DNA of 64,000 bases from positions 105,389 to 169,388 of the forward strand of contig NZ_JAPCKK010000017.1 in the NCBI RefSeq assembly GCF_030705605.1, read 5' to 3'. The position numbers were made by a program, and so were the translations under genes. Positions 51,157-60,176 of the stretch are shown one piece after another. The notes under the pieces were generated by a model. The model searched no databases. It worked only from the letters and a program-made list of their open reading frames with translations, and was not told the origin of the DNA. Origin of the DNA: Paenibacillus zeirhizosphaerae (lineage in GTDB: Bacteria; Bacillota; Bacilli; Paenibacillales; Paenibacillaceae). The stretch's first letter is position 1. Each line of letters starts with the position of its first letter.

Positions 51157-51726
51157 ATGGCCCGCAGCAATGTTTCCCAATATTTCGGCAAAGGTCTGAC
51201 GGCTGAGCAATTTATGGACAGTATGACAAAGAACAAGGAGGCCTTCCGCTCCTGGTATGACCAGTTTGAATGGACGGACGAAAGCGACCGTGAATTTTTT
51301 GAAAGCCTGAATCACCGCGATGATCTGCGTGTCCTGATTCTTGCGGCCGATTGGTGCGGCGATGTAGTGCGTTGTGTCCCGGTTGTGTTCCGCGCCCTGG
51401 AGAACAGCGGTGTACCTACGGAAGTGCTCATTCTGGAAAATCATGAAGCTCTGATGGATGATTTCCTGACCATGGGCAGTCGTTCTATTCCTATCGTTAT
51501 TTTTGCGGATACGGGCGGACATGTGCTTGATCATTGGGGGCCTCGTCCAGTGCACGTTCAAGAGGCTATGGTTCAGTTTAAAAAAGAAAATCCCGATCGC
51601 GAAGCACCGGATTACCAGGATAAATTGACGGTTGCGCGTGCGGAGATCCGTGCAAGATACGGAGAGGGAACCGGGATTCACGGCGTCATTGTGAAAGAGC
51701 TGCGCGAGCTCATCTCGGGACTGTAA
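51157..51726 (+). CDS. Thioredoxin-like protein with CX5C motif
   Basis: A 189-residue thioredoxin-fold protein. The active-site region reads ADWCGDVVRCVPV, with cysteines at residues 67 and 73, so five residues separate them rather than two. The cis-proline element is SRSIPIVIF near 110, and EVLILENHE precedes it. This matches the thioredoxin_9 family (YbbN-like in some annotations), where the same WCGDVVRC appears. Classic disulfide exchange is uncertain with this spacing. AGGAAGTG precedes ATG 51157. It follows the DedA gene directly and precedes an MBL-fold gene by three bases. Confidence 0.85.
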   Translation: MARSNVSQYFGKGLTAEQFMDSMTKNKEAFRSWYDQFEWTDESDREFFESLNHRDDLRVLILAADWCGDVVRCVPVVFRALENSGVPTEVLILENHEALMDDFLTMGSRSIPIVIFADTGGHVLDHWGPRPVHVQEAMVQFKKENPDREAPDYQDKLTVARAEIRARYGEGTGIHGVIVKELRELISGL

Positions 51727-51729
51727 GCC

Positions 51730-52356
51730 ATGACGCTGGCTATCCGTACATTCAGCCTCGGTCCCTTGCAGACGAACGCCTACCTGCTGCAGGACGCGGA
51801 TACGGGGCGGGGTATAATTGTCGATCCGGGGATGAATCCTGGTTCCCTGGTTCGCGCTATTGAAGGCATGACGATTGAAGCAATTTTACTTACGCATGCG
51901 CATTTCGACCATATGGCGGGAGTGGACGAGGTGCGTCGGGTCGCCGATTGTCCGGTATATCTTCATCCGCTTGAGCAGGATTGGATGACCTCTCCCAAGC
52001 TAAACGGCTCTCTGATGTGGCCTCAGGTGACTCAGCCTGTTACGGCTGCTCCGGCCGAGTATGACCTTGGTGAGGGCCAGGTGCTGGAATTGATCGGTCA
52101 CCGTTTCCTTGTCTACCATACCCCGGGACATTCACCGGGCAGCGTTAGCTTCCACTGCGGCAGTGACCTATTTGGAGGGGATGTGCTGTTCCGAATGGGA
52201 GTAGGACGCACCGATCTGCCCGGCGGCAGAGAAAGAGACCTTATTGATTCCGTACACCGATTATATCGGCTGGATGACCAGGTGACGGTTTATCCGGGAC
52301 ATGGTCCCAAAACCACGATTGGTTATGAAAAAGAAAACAACCCGTACATCCGTTGA
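51730..52356 (+). CDS. MBL-fold hydrolase (YqgX/glyoxalase II-like)
   Basis: A 208-residue metallo-beta-lactamase-fold hydrolase. The zinc motif is THAHFDHM (residues 55-62), then HTPGHSPGSVSFH near 130, GGDVLFRMGVGRTDLPGG and YPGHGPKT near 195. This set fits glyoxalase II-like enzymes of the YqgX group, which hydrolyse thioesters. The start ATG lies three bases after the previous stop, so translation is probably coupled. Physiological substrate unknown. Confidence 0.9.
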   Translation: MTLAIRTFSLGPLQTNAYLLQDADTGRGIIVDPGMNPGSLVRAIEGMTIEAILLTHAHFDHMAGVDEVRRVADCPVYLHPLEQDWMTSPKLNGSLMWPQVTQPVTAAPAEYDLGEGQVLELIGHRFLVYHTPGHSPGSVSFHCGSDLFGGDVLFRMGVGRTDLPGGRERDLIDSVHRLYRLDDQVTVYPGHGPKTTIGYEKENNPYIR

Positions 52357-52409
52357 CAGGATAAAAGTAAAGATTTCGTCAAAACCCGCCGTTTTTTTCA
52401 AAAACCTGC

Positions 52410-52438
52410 TGGACAAGGGGAGAACGGTTTGCTAATAT
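52410..52438 (+). promoter_or_regulatory. Promoter of a short leader transcript
   Basis: TGGACA (52410-52415) and TAATAT (52433-52438) with a 17-base spacer. Confidence 0.6.
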
Positions 52439-52462
52439 ATCCTTTAGAAGCTACATAACAAT

Positions 52463-52520
52463 CCGCGAAGCACGCAGACTGAGGAGCCATTCCCGGTTTG
52501 CGTTCTTTTTTTGTCTTTTT
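52463..52520 (+). terminator. Terminator between promoter and small ORF
   Basis: CGCAGACTG pairs with CGGTTTGCG (two G-U pairs) and is followed by TTCTTTTTTT. It lies about 25 bases after the promoter, so it ends a short RNA or acts as an attenuator of the 66-residue ORF. Confidence 0.6.
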
Positions 52521-52536
52521 TTAGGAGGGGAAGCTT

Positions 52537-52737
52537 TTGAAAAGGAAGGTCCCGCTTACCGCGGAACAAATCAGAATATCGATATGCCCACATCATTCGC
52601 AGAACATAACTGCGGGCAACGATACGAATCAAGCCGGTCAGGAGATTCCGGTGGGCTGGATGCATGTAAAGAAGCGTGAAGGATGGATCGATCAGCGTTG
52701 GTACCACAGGCTTATGGTGTATAATTCTGGACGTTAA
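52537..52737 (+). CDS. Small hypothetical protein
   Basis: A 66-residue basic protein (KRKVPLTAEQIRISICPHHSQ, then GWMHVKKREGWIDQRWYHRLM). An AGGAGGGG site lies six bases before the TTG at 52537. It contains a single cysteine and several histidines. I recognise no family. A promoter and a terminator lie ahead of it, so its expression may be conditional. Confidence 0.5.
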   Translation: MKRKVPLTAEQIRISICPHHSQNITAGNDTNQAGQEIPVGWMHVKKREGWIDQRWYHRLMVYNSGR

Positions 52738-52850
52738 CACATAGATTCTGAAGTGGAACATTCGCTTGGAATCAATTGAATTTGCTCATAGACATTTTGA
52801 TCGTTTTTTAGTAGACTAAACAGATAACTAAGACAGCCAGGAGGTAGACG

Positions 52851-53228
52851 ATGTATCGTTTAGGGGAAAAAATAATGATCGTCTCGGATGCCTTTGAGCA
52901 GAATCTTCCTGTGGGGGAACATGGTTATATCATCGCCTACGACCGGAATCCGGATAATGCCTTTGATTATGTTATCCGAGTGCCGAAGGTCAACCGGAAT
53001 TTTTTTGTTCCATCCGGAGACGTGGAACTCATGACACAAATGTTGAAGAGGGAAGCTGAACGGATTGAACGCGAAGCGTTGATAGATTACGCCCTTGCTA
53101 CTCACAATGAGCGATTGTTCCGCAGTGTAATGAACGGTGGAGTGGACAATAAGGAAGAAGAACCCGCAGCGGAATCATTATCACAATCGGATTTTATCAA
53201 GCAGGTTAATTTACGCGCATGGATTTAA
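52851..53228 (+). CDS. Hypothetical cytoplasmic protein
   Basis: A 125-residue protein. Residues 1-60 form a small beta-rich domain (YRLGEKIMIVSDAFEQNLPVGEHGYIIAYDRN) with NRNFFVPSGDVELM, resembling an SH3-like fold seen in short regulatory proteins; the second half is helical (MLKREAERIEREALIDYAL) with an acidic tail. AGGAGG precedes the ATG. Stand-alone unit with its own terminator. I do not recognise the family. Confidence 0.6.
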   Translation: MYRLGEKIMIVSDAFEQNLPVGEHGYIIAYDRNPDNAFDYVIRVPKVNRNFFVPSGDVELMTQMLKREAERIEREALIDYALATHNERLFRSVMNGGVDNKEEEPAAESLSQSDFIKQVNLRAWI

Positions 53229-53256
53229 ATTAACTGCCGGCTCAGGTCGGTTCTAA

Positions 53257-53288
53257 GGCTGTCGGATCAGATCCGGCAGCCTTTTTTT
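53257..53288 (+). terminator. Terminator of the preceding gene
   Basis: GGCTGTCGGAT-CAG-ATCCGGCAGCC followed by seven T residues. Confidence 0.9.
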
Positions 53289-53334
53289 GGATATCAGAAA
53301 GGTGAACCTGGAAATCAACTTTTCACCAGTAACA

Positions 53335-53363
53335 TTGAATTGTAAAACGTTCTAACCTATAAT
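53335..53363 (+). promoter_or_regulatory. Promoter of gatCAB
   Basis: TTGAAT (53335-53340) and a perfect TATAAT (53358-53363) with a 17-base spacer. The transcript leader before gatC is about 120 bases; nothing further was recognised in it. Confidence 0.75.
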
Positions 53364-53491
53364 TAAAACGTTATTTTAAAGCAACGGAGGAACTTCCCCA
53401 ATTTGATAAATAAGCGGACAGGGATGCCTCAGCGGGTTTACCATCATTCCTGATTTTAGTGCTTTACATACACAAAGGAGGCAAAGAGCGC

Positions 53492-53779
53492 ATGAACATT
53501 TCTTTGGAAAACGTACGTCACGTGGCCAAGCTGTCGCGATTGAACCTGACCTCTGGAGAAGAGGAGCTCATGACCGAGCAATTAAATGCGATCCTGCACT
53601 ATGCGGAGAAGCTGAATGAACTCAATACGGACGATGTGGAGCCGACGACTCATGTGCTGCATGTGAGCAATGTCATGCGGGAAGACGAGGTGCGCCCAAG
53701 TCTGACGCCGGAGCAGGTGATGCGCAACGCTCCCGAAGAGGAAGACGGACAGTTTAAGGTTCCTGCGATACTGGAATAG
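53492..53779 (+). CDS. gatC: Asp-tRNA(Asn)/Glu-tRNA(Gln) amidotransferase subunit C
   Basis: A 95-residue subunit of the GatCAB transamidosome. It shows the family start [23 protein letters not shown] and the C-terminal [34 protein letters not shown]. GatC holds GatA and GatB together. AAAGGAGG precedes the ATG at 53492; the frame is open 11 codons further. It is followed by gatA and gatB, giving the order used in Bacillus. Confidence 0.95.
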   Translation: MNISLENVRHVAKLSRLNLTSGEEELMTEQLNAILHYAEKLNELNTDDVEPTTHVLHVSNVMREDEVRPSLTPEQVMRNAPEEEDGQFKVPAILE

Positions 53780-53808
53780 CCCCGAAGGCCAAAAGGAGGA
53801 TGCTCGAG

Positions 53809-55266
53809 TTGAGTTTGTTTGATAACACACTGCCGCAATTACATAACAGGCTGAACAACAAGGAGATTTCGGTTACGGATCTGGTTGACGAGGCTGTTAA
53901 GAAAATTGGAGCCCATGATGATAAGGTTAAGGCTTACCTCACTATCGATGAGGAGGGAGCACGGACGTCCGCCCGCAATCTGGATGACCGCCTCGCTTCA
54001 GGAGGAGAACGCGGTTTGTTGTTTGGCCTTCCGGCCGGAATTAAGGACAACATTGTGACGGAAGGGCTCCGTACCACCTGTGCCAGCCAGTTTTTGAGCA
54101 ATTTCAATCCGGTATATGACGCAACCGTAGTGAAGAAGCTCCGTGCCGCGGACGTAGTCACACTGGGTAAAATGAATATGGACGAGTTTGCCATGGGCGG
54201 CTCCAACGAGAACTCCAGCTATTACCCGACCCGGAACCCGTGGGATCTGGAACGTGTTCCCGGTGGCTCAAGCGGAGGCTCAGCCGCCGCAGTTGCCGCA
54301 GGTGAAGCCTACTTTACGTTGGGCTCGGATACCGGCGGTTCCATCCGGCAGCCAGCCTCTTACTGTGGTGTGGTCGGCCTGAAGCCTACTTACGGTCTGG
54401 TATCACGTTTTGGGCTCGTCGCTTTCGCTTCCTCCCTCGACCAGATCGGACCAATTACGAAGAATGTCGAGGACTCTGCATATGTGCTTCAAGCCATTGC
54501 AGGGTATGATGCCATGGATTCCACGTCTGCCAAGGTTGACGTGCCGGACTACCTTTCCTCCCTGACTGGGGAAGTGAAAGGACTACGCATCGCCGTGCCG
54601 AAGGAATATCTAGGTGACGGTGTTGACCCGCAGGTGAAAGAAAGCGTGCTTGCAGCACTGAAGACGCTCGAAGGTATGGGAGCGGTGTGGGAGGAAGTTT
54701 CGCTGCCGCACACAGAATATGCTGTGGCCACCTATTATTTGCTCGCTTCCTCGGAGGCAGCCTCCAACCTGGCCCGCTTTGACGGAGTTCGTTATGGCGT
54801 GCGGGCTGACAACCCTGAGAATCTGCTTGACCTATATCACCAATCCAGAACACAGGGCTTTGGACCGGAAGTGAAACGGAGAATCATGCTCGGCACATAT
54901 GCGCTCAGCTCAGGCTATTATGATGCGTATTATTTGAAAGCACAGAAGGTGCGCACGCTGATCAAGCGTGATTTTGATCAAGTGTTCGAGAACTATGATG
55001 TTATTATCGGGCCGACTGCGCCAACCACGGCCTTCAAGCTGGGCTCACAGGTGGATGACCCGTTAACGATGTACCTGAACGATATTTTGACGATTCCAGT
55101 TAGCCTTGCTGGTGTTCCTGCGATGAGTATTCCTTGCGGTTTTGCGGAAGGGATGCCTGTCGGTTTGCAAATTATCGGAAAGCCTTTTGATGAGGCGCAA
55201 ATTTTGCGGGTGGCGCATGCCTTTGAACAAAATACGGAATTTCATAAGCAGCGTCCGCAACTGTAA
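53809..55266 (+). CDS. gatA: Asp-tRNA(Asn)/Glu-tRNA(Gln) amidotransferase subunit A
   Basis: A 485-residue amidase-signature enzyme that releases ammonia from glutamine for GatB. The catalytic triad region is visible: lysine in AGIKDNI near residue 77, serine-rich [14 protein letters not shown] near 154 and [12 protein letters not shown] near 172. The start is TTG at 53809, giving [11 protein letters not shown] like Bacillus GatA; the ATG at 53800 is adjacent to the AGGAGG site and too close to be used. Confidence 0.96.
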   Translation: MSLFDNTLPQLHNRLNNKEISVTDLVDEAVKKIGAHDDKVKAYLTIDEEGARTSARNLDDRLASGGERGLLFGLPAGIKDNIVTEGLRTTCASQFLSNFNPVYDATVVKKLRAADVVTLGKMNMDEFAMGGSNENSSYYPTRNPWDLERVPGGSSGGSAAAVAAGEAYFTLGSDTGGSIRQPASYCGVVGLKPTYGLVSRFGLVAFASSLDQIGPITKNVEDSAYVLQAIAGYDAMDSTSAKVDVPDYLSSLTGEVKGLRIAVPKEYLGDGVDPQVKESVLAALKTLEGMGAVWEEVSLPHTEYAVATYYLLASSEAASNLARFDGVRYGVRADNPENLLDLYHQSRTQGFGPEVKRRIMLGTYALSSGYYDAYYLKAQKVRTLIKRDFDQVFENYDVIIGPTAPTTAFKLGSQVDDPLTMYLNDILTIPVSLAGVPAMSIPCGFAEGMPVGLQIIGKPFDEAQILRVAHAFEQNTEFHKQRPQL

Positions 55267-55292
55267 TCCGGAGAAAAGGGGGTTAACCTGAT

Positions 55293-56735
55293 ATGTCTAC
55301 AACATCCAAATATGAAACGGTCATCGGTCTGGAAGTTCATGTGGAGCTCCATACCCAATCGAAAATTTTCTGCGGATGCTCGACCGAGTTCGGAGCTCCG
55401 CCGAATTCGCACACCTGTCCGATTTGTCTCGGTCATCCGGGAGTGCTCCCGGTGTTGAACCGGCAGGCTGTGGATTACGCGATGAAAGCAGCCATGGCAT
55501 TGAACTGTACGATCGGTGATGTGAGTAAATTTGACCGCAAAAACTATTTCTATCCCGATTCGCCCAAGGCCTACCAAATCTCGCAATATGATCAGCCGAT
55601 TGGAGAGAACGGCTGGATTGATATTGAAGTTAACGGTGCTACCAAGCGAATCGGCATCACTCGTTTGCACTTGGAAGAGGATGCGGGCAAGCTGACGCAT
55701 GTTGACGGTGGGTACGCATCGCTGGTTGACTTTAACCGTGTTGGAACACCTTTGGTTGAAATCGTGTCTGAGCCGGATATTTCCTCGCCTGAAGAGGCGC
55801 GTGTCTATCTGGAGAAGCTGCGCTCGATTATGCAGTACTGTGAAGTGTCCGATGTGAAGATGGAGGAAGGCTCGCTGCGCTGTGATGCCAACATCAGCCT
55901 GCGTCCGCATGGACAGGAGAAGCTGGGCACACGGGCTGAGCTTAAGAACATGAACTCCTTCCGCGGGGTTCAGCGCGGACTGGAGTATGAGCAATTCCGT
56001 CAGGAGCAAATCCTCGAAGAAGGAGGCTCCGTCGTTCAAGAGACGAGACGATGGGACGAAGCGCAAGGCAAGACGATTTCCATGCGAGGCAAGGAAGAAT
56101 CGCATGATTACCGCTACTTCCCTGACCCTGACCTGGTTACCCTTCACATTGATGCGGAATGGAAGGAGCGTATCCGTGCTTCCATCCCAGAGCTTCCAGA
56201 TCAGCGCAAGGTCCGATATACCTCGGAATACAGCCTTCCTGAGTATGACGCGGCCGTCATCACGTCCTCCAAAGCGCTGGCGGATCTGTTCGAGAGCAGC
56301 CTGCAGTATACGAAGGATGCCAAATCTGTCTCCAACTGGATCATGGGAGACCTCCTTGGCTACCTGAACAGCATGAATGTTGAGCTGTCCGATGTTAAGC
56401 TGACCGGACAGGGGCTTGGCGAAATGATCGGCCTGTTGGAGAAAGGGACGATCAACAGCAAAATTGCCAAAACGGTCTTCAAGGAAATGCTGGAGAGCGG
56501 CAAGCTTCCGCAGCAGATTGTGGAAGAGAAGGGTCTGGTGCAGATTAGTGACGAGGGTGCCATTATGGCCATTGTCGAGCAGGTGGTTGCCGCCAACCCG
56601 CAATCCGTGGAGGATTATAAGGCCGGCAAGCAAAAAGCGATTGGCTTCCTGGTAGGGCAGGTAATGAAAGAAAGCAAGGGGAAAGCGAATCCTGGGCTTG
56701 TAAACAAGCTGCTTGCTGAAGTGCTGAATCGTTAA
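55293..56735 (+). CDS. gatB: Asp-tRNA(Asn)/Glu-tRNA(Gln) amidotransferase subunit B
   Basis: A 480-residue subunit that activates misacylated tRNA-bound Glu or Asp with ATP and accepts ammonia from Gat[22 protein letters not shown] opens the catalytic cradle; the zinc-type cysteines are in CGCSTEF and [11 protein letters not shown]. The C-terminal YqeY-like helical domain ([19 protein letters not shown]) binds tRNA. Length is normal. AAAAGGGGG precedes the ATG. A terminator follows. Confidence 0.96.
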   Translation: MSTTSKYETVIGLEVHVELHTQSKIFCGCSTEFGAPPNSHTCPICLGHPGVLPVLNRQAVDYAMKAAMALNCTIGDVSKFDRKNYFYPDSPKAYQISQYDQPIGENGWIDIEVNGATKRIGITRLHLEEDAGKLTHVDGGYASLVDFNRVGTPLVEIVSEPDISSPEEARVYLEKLRSIMQYCEVSDVKMEEGSLRCDANISLRPHGQEKLGTRAELKNMNSFRGVQRGLEYEQFRQEQILEEGGSVVQETRRWDEAQGKTISMRGKEESHDYRYFPDPDLVTLHIDAEWKERIRASIPELPDQRKVRYTSEYSLPEYDAAVITSSKALADLFESSLQYTKDAKSVSNWIMGDLLGYLNSMNVELSDVKLTGQGLGEMIGLLEKGTINSKIAKTVFKEMLESGKLPQQIVEEKGLVQISDEGAIMAIVEQVVAANPQSVEDYKAGKQKAIGFLVGQVMKESKGKANPGLVNKLLAEVLNR

Positions 56736-56746
56736 TTTATATCAGG

Positions 56747-56776
56747 ACGGGTTTGTCATTGGGACAAACCCGTTTT
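56747..56776 (+). terminator. Terminator of gatCAB
   Basis: ACGGGTTTGTC pairs with GACAAACCCGT, followed by TTTTG. Confidence 0.85.
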
Positions 56777-56815
56777 GTATATAAAATGTCGAACCCCGAT
56801 ATAAGGAGGGATTTC

Positions 56816-57289
56816 ATGATCACAGCTTTATCCCTGCAGGATGATTATACGCTTGAACAACTGTGGCATCTCCAGCACGTGGCTTATCGTCTGGAAGCGG
56901 AGAAAATCGGATTTGATAAAATCCCCCCATTGATGGACACGCTGGAAACTCTTCGCGCCTGTGGTGAACAATTTTACGGAGCCATTGGCGAAGATGGCGA
57001 GATTATCGGTGCGATTGCAACCGAGACGGAGCAACCCGGCTCGCTCATCATTACCAGAATGATGGTTCATCCCGGACATTTCAGAAGAGGGCTCGCGGGC
57101 TCGCTGATTGAACATGTAGTTGAATCGCACCGGGAGGTTCCTCTGTTTATGGTTTCAACCGGCACCTTGAATACTCCTGCGGTTTCCCTGTACCAGAAAT
57201 ACGGATTTCGTCCTGTAGCTGTGCAGGAAATTGCCCCGGGAGTGGAATTAACGACGTTTCATCTGAATAATATGAATTTGCATATCTGA
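56816..57289 (+). CDS. GNAT-family N-acetyltransferase
   Basis: A 157-residue acetyltransferase. The acetyl-CoA pyrophosphate loop is seen in RRGLAGSLIEHVVE near residue 88, after IITRMMVHPGHF; the C-terminal YQKYGFRPV segment is typical. Target is unknown. AAGGAGG lies seven bases before ATG 56816. The frame runs further upstream through the gatB terminator, which argues against an earlier start. Confidence 0.88.
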   Translation: MITALSLQDDYTLEQLWHLQHVAYRLEAEKIGFDKIPPLMDTLETLRACGEQFYGAIGEDGEIIGAIATETEQPGSLIITRMMVHPGHFRRGLAGSLIEHVVESHREVPLFMVSTGTLNTPAVSLYQKYGFRPVAVQEIAPGVELTTFHLNNMNLHI

Positions 57290-57349
57290 ACGGAACCAGT
57301 TGGTTTCCGATTCCGTCACATTTTACACACCAGGCGAGGGGGGCAGGAA

Positions 57350-58063
57350 TTGGGAGATCCGTGGGTTATCGATAATTCACATATTATGATTAGGTTATTA
57401 CTTGCGGTGTTGCTCGGAGGGTTGATCGGCTTTGAACGGGAGCGGTCCAATCACGCGGCTGGCTTAAGGACTCATATTTTGGTCTGTCTCGGATCTTCAT
57501 TAATTATGATGCTGTCGATATACGGTTTTGCAGCTTTTGTGAGGGAGCCTAGTGTCCGAATTGATCCGGCTCGTCTGGCCACCGCCGTGATAACGGGGGT
57601 AGGCTTTCTCGGGGCAGGAACGATTTTGTTTACAGGGAAGAGCATAACGGGTTTGACGACAGCGGCTTCTATTTGGGTGGTGGCTGCCATCGGCTTGGGA
57701 ACGGGAGCCGGGTTCTATTTTGCTTCTGTGGCTTCTACTGTGCTTGTATTGCTTACTCTGTGGACGCTTAACAAGCTGGAGCAGCGTTATCTGCGTGGGC
57801 AAAAACCTCATCAGATCACGCTATATGGCTTGTCATCACCAGGCTTGCTGGATCAGGTATCCACCTTCCTGGAGCAGGAAGAGATCAAGGTGAAGAAAGT
57901 GTCCGTCAAAGAGCATGACAACATTCCCTTTCGTGAGCTTCACCCGGAGGGGCGGAACGTGGAAGTATCATTAGAAGTATTGGCGCGCCCTGGATTTGAT
58001 CCCCTTCGTATCTCGGCCGCATTGCGGCAGTGGGAAGACATATCTGCCGTAATCGTAGAGTAG
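57350..58063 (+). CDS. MgtC/SapB-family membrane protein
   Basis: A 237-residue protein. The first 145 residues hold five helices with the MgtC signature LLGGLIGFERERSNHAAGLRTHILVC and GVGFLGAGTI; the remainder is a cytoplasmic domain of ACT-like shape. MgtC proteins affect magnesium homeostasis and, in pathogens, ATP synthase; SapB in Bacillus is poorly understood. A TTG start follows GAGGGGGGCAGGAA. No magnesium-linked gene is adjacent. Confidence 0.88.
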   Translation: MGDPWVIDNSHIMIRLLLAVLLGGLIGFERERSNHAAGLRTHILVCLGSSLIMMLSIYGFAAFVREPSVRIDPARLATAVITGVGFLGAGTILFTGKSITGLTTAASIWVVAAIGLGTGAGFYFASVASTVLVLLTLWTLNKLEQRYLRGQKPHQITLYGLSSPGLLDQVSTFLEQEEIKVKKVSVKEHDNIPFRELHPEGRNVEVSLEVLARPGFDPLRISAALRQWEDISAVIVE

Positions 58064-58082
58064 CACAGTCGCATCAACCTAT

Positions 58083-58110
58083 GATCCCGCAGGAGCGGGG
58101 TCTTTTTTTT
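58083..58110 (+). terminator. Terminator of the MgtC-like gene
   Basis: GATCCCGC-AGGA-GCGGGGTC followed by eight T residues. Confidence 0.88.
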
Positions 58111-58203
58111 ATTATCCCAGATTTTTTCCAGTTACTTGCATGTAGGAATAGGGTAGTATTTTAAAGTATGTTTATAGTATGAGCTTGAACCCAGGAGGTT
58201 GCT

Positions 58204-58794
58204 ATGAATCCCGAGATTTCACGGAATCACACACGCCGAACGAGGAAGCTGCGGCCGCGTTTGCGGAAGTTTGCTGCTGTCCTGCTGGCTGCCATGCTTC
58301 CGGGTGCGGGTCATCTTTTTATAGGGCTATTTATCAGAGGTATGACATTTATGCTGCTGCTGCTGCTGGATATTTCGGCCATGCTGTACGTATCCTCTGA
58401 GGTGATGCGGATCAATGTACCATTGCTGGTTCTATTGGGCGTGTTCATCCCTGTTCTTTATTTTTATAACGTTTATGATGTATTGCAGTCATCCGATTAT
58501 ATTATCCTGCACAAACGCAAGCCTCAGCGGGTTACGATTCACAGTCAGCCAGGTCAGGAACGGAGCCGTTACGATGCATGGGAGACAGGGATCCTGTTTT
58601 CCTTGCTGCTTGTGGCGGGCGGAGCTTTAATGATTCTTTTCCGTGTGAGACCCCGCTGGCTGGAGTATTTTTTTGCGGACTACGGATTTTATTTGTTAGC
58701 CTTTTTGCTGGTGATAATTGGACTTCTATTGTTTCTACGTGAGCTTGGCGTATCCGTTCGGAAGGGCAGTACTTCCCGGAAAGGAGGGAAATAA
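58204..58794 (+). CDS. Membrane protein of unknown function
   Basis: A 196-residue protein with a basic N-terminus (RNHTRRTRKLRPRLRK) and four membrane helices, including AAVLLAAMLPGAGHLFIGLF, a segment shared with small TM2-like and YhcC-type membrane proteins. The start follows AGGAGG closely. The DUF4097 protein gene follows after four bases, so the two are co-translated and probably act together. No enzyme motif seen. Confidence 0.7.
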   Translation: MNPEISRNHTRRTRKLRPRLRKFAAVLLAAMLPGAGHLFIGLFIRGMTFMLLLLLDISAMLYVSSEVMRINVPLLVLLGVFIPVLYFYNVYDVLQSSDYIILHKRKPQRVTIHSQPGQERSRYDAWETGILFSLLLVAGGALMILFRVRPRWLEYFFADYGFYLLAFLLVIIGLLLFLRELGVSVRKGSTSRKGGK

Positions 58795-58798
58795 CGGC

Positions 58799-60106
58799 AT
58801 GCATCGTAAAGTCAGAGTAGGCCGGTATACTGCTTCCTTGCTGCTGCTTTTCGTGGGAATCTTGTTGTGTATAGACCTGGTGCAGGATACTGACTATATG
58901 ATGGGATTGCTCACATGGTGGCCTTTGCTCTTTGTGGGCTTGGGGCTGGAGTATTTCCTTTTTAGCTGGCTATATTTGCGCAGGTCGGGAGCTTCAAAAG
59001 GGAGACGGCTGTTCAGAGCGGATTTAAAGGGATTATTGATGTCTGTGCTCTTATGTGCCTCTGTTTTTATCATTACCCAGCAGGAGCACTACATGTATTT
59101 ATGGAACAGAGTCAGCCTTAATCTGACAACTGCGTCTATGGACTTCAGTGAGGAGGAAGGCAACCGCATTAATAAAGGCAGCGTGCTCGTGCCTGTCGGC
59201 ATGCAGACGTCGGAGCTACTGGTCGAAGGGGTTAATGGGGATATTACTGTGCGGAGAGCAGCGGTCCAGGATGTAGAAATTCATACGACAATGTGGATTG
59301 ATCAAGTGACTGTGGAGGAAGCGAAGTCGATTGCTGAAGCCTCTTCACTGGAAGCGTCAAACGGGAATACGATTCGTATTTGGACGTCCGCCCAGAGCTA
59401 TGGGGCTTCAGGTAAAAGGCAGCCGCGAATGAATATGGAGATCGTTCTGCCGGAAGACCGCCGTGTTGATATGGATATCCGTACGTCAAACGGGGAGATT
59501 TCGTTAACCGGGGTGGATGCGATCCATTCCATATCTCTGCAAAGCGGGAATGGCAATCTTGCGGTTAGCGGCGTAATAGGGGATGTACGGGGAACAACCC
59601 TGAACGGAACGATTGATGTTCATGGAGTTACGGGAAATGTAGAGATGAATACCAATCGCGGCAATGTGTTGGCGGGAGATATTTCGGGCTCAACCGTTCT
59701 GAATACGTTGGTTGGCAGCATTCAAGTTGCGAGAACAGAAGGGGATGTCACGGCTGACACCAAAAACGGAAATATCGGCATCAATAATGCTTCGTGGAAT
59801 GTGAATGCAAGCTCACTGAACGGGGGTATCGCAGTTCAATCCAATAGTATTGGAGGAAACTGGAATATATATAGCGCTGTTGGTAATATTACACTTCGTC
59901 TGCCTGTTCTCGGAAGCTTCAGGCTGGAGGGATCCAGCAGCTATGGGGACATAAATGCCGATGCTCCTTTTGAGGTAGATGGCAAGAATGTATCCGGACA
60001 GGTCGGAGATGGTCTGTACAGCTTGCTCGTAGAGGGCAACAGCGACCTGACGGTGCATTCCTCGGAGCTGACGCAGTCAGAGGAGGAAACGGGAACACCG
60101 CGTTGA
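58799..60106 (+). CDS. DUF4097 membrane protein with beta-helix domain
   Basis: A 435-residue protein. Three hydrophobic segments lie in the first 115 residues (SLLLLFVGILLCIDLV, LLTWWPLLFVGLGL, LLMSVLLCASVFII). The rest is a right-handed repeating beta structure of the DUF4097 kind, with short repeats rich in Gly, Asn, Val and Thr (NGDITV, NGEISL, NGNLAV, NGTIDV, RGNVLAG, NGNIGI, YGDINA). DUF4097 proteins are thought to sense or respond to envelope stress, often paired with LiaF-like or PspC-like proteins. AAGGAGGG precedes ATG 58799. It ends where the perR promoter starts. Confidence 0.82.
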   Translation: MHRKVRVGRYTASLLLLFVGILLCIDLVQDTDYMMGLLTWWPLLFVGLGLEYFLFSWLYLRRSGASKGRRLFRADLKGLLMSVLLCASVFIITQQEHYMYLWNRVSLNLTTASMDFSEEEGNRINKGSVLVPVGMQTSELLVEGVNGDITVRRAAVQDVEIHTTMWIDQVTVEEAKSIAEASSLEASNGNTIRIWTSAQSYGASGKRQPRMNMEIVLPEDRRVDMDIRTSNGEISLTGVDAIHSISLQSGNGNLAVSGVIGDVRGTTLNGTIDVHGVTGNVEMNTNRGNVLAGDISGSTVLNTLVGSIQVARTEGDVTADTKNGNIGINNASWNVNASSLNGGIAVQSNSIGGNWNIYSAVGNITLRLPVLGSFRLEGSSSYGDINADAPFEVDGKNVSGQVGDGLYSLLVEGNSDLTVHSSELTQSEEETGTPR

Positions 60107-60132
60107 CAAAGATCTTAAATTCACCTTACAAT
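60103..60132 (+). promoter_or_regulatory. perR promoter
   Basis: TTGACA (60103-60108) and TACAAT (60127-60132) with an 18-base spacer; the -35 overlaps the stop of the preceding gene. Confidence 0.65.
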
Positions 60133-60133
60133 G

Positions 60134-60148
60134 TCCTTAGCATAAGGA
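60134..60148. promoter_or_regulatory. Palindrome after the perR promoter
   Basis: TCCTTAGCATAAGGA is a perfect inverted repeat around GCA, directly after the -10 and just before the ribosome site of perR. It differs from the known PerR consensus. Confidence 0.45.
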
Positions 60149-60176
60149 TCAGGACTAATTAAGGCGGTGGGCAGTG

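Noticed and set aside
55242..56633. 463-codon minus-strand ORF across gatB
   Set aside because: gatB motifs and length are unambiguous on the plus strand; this is a shadow frame.
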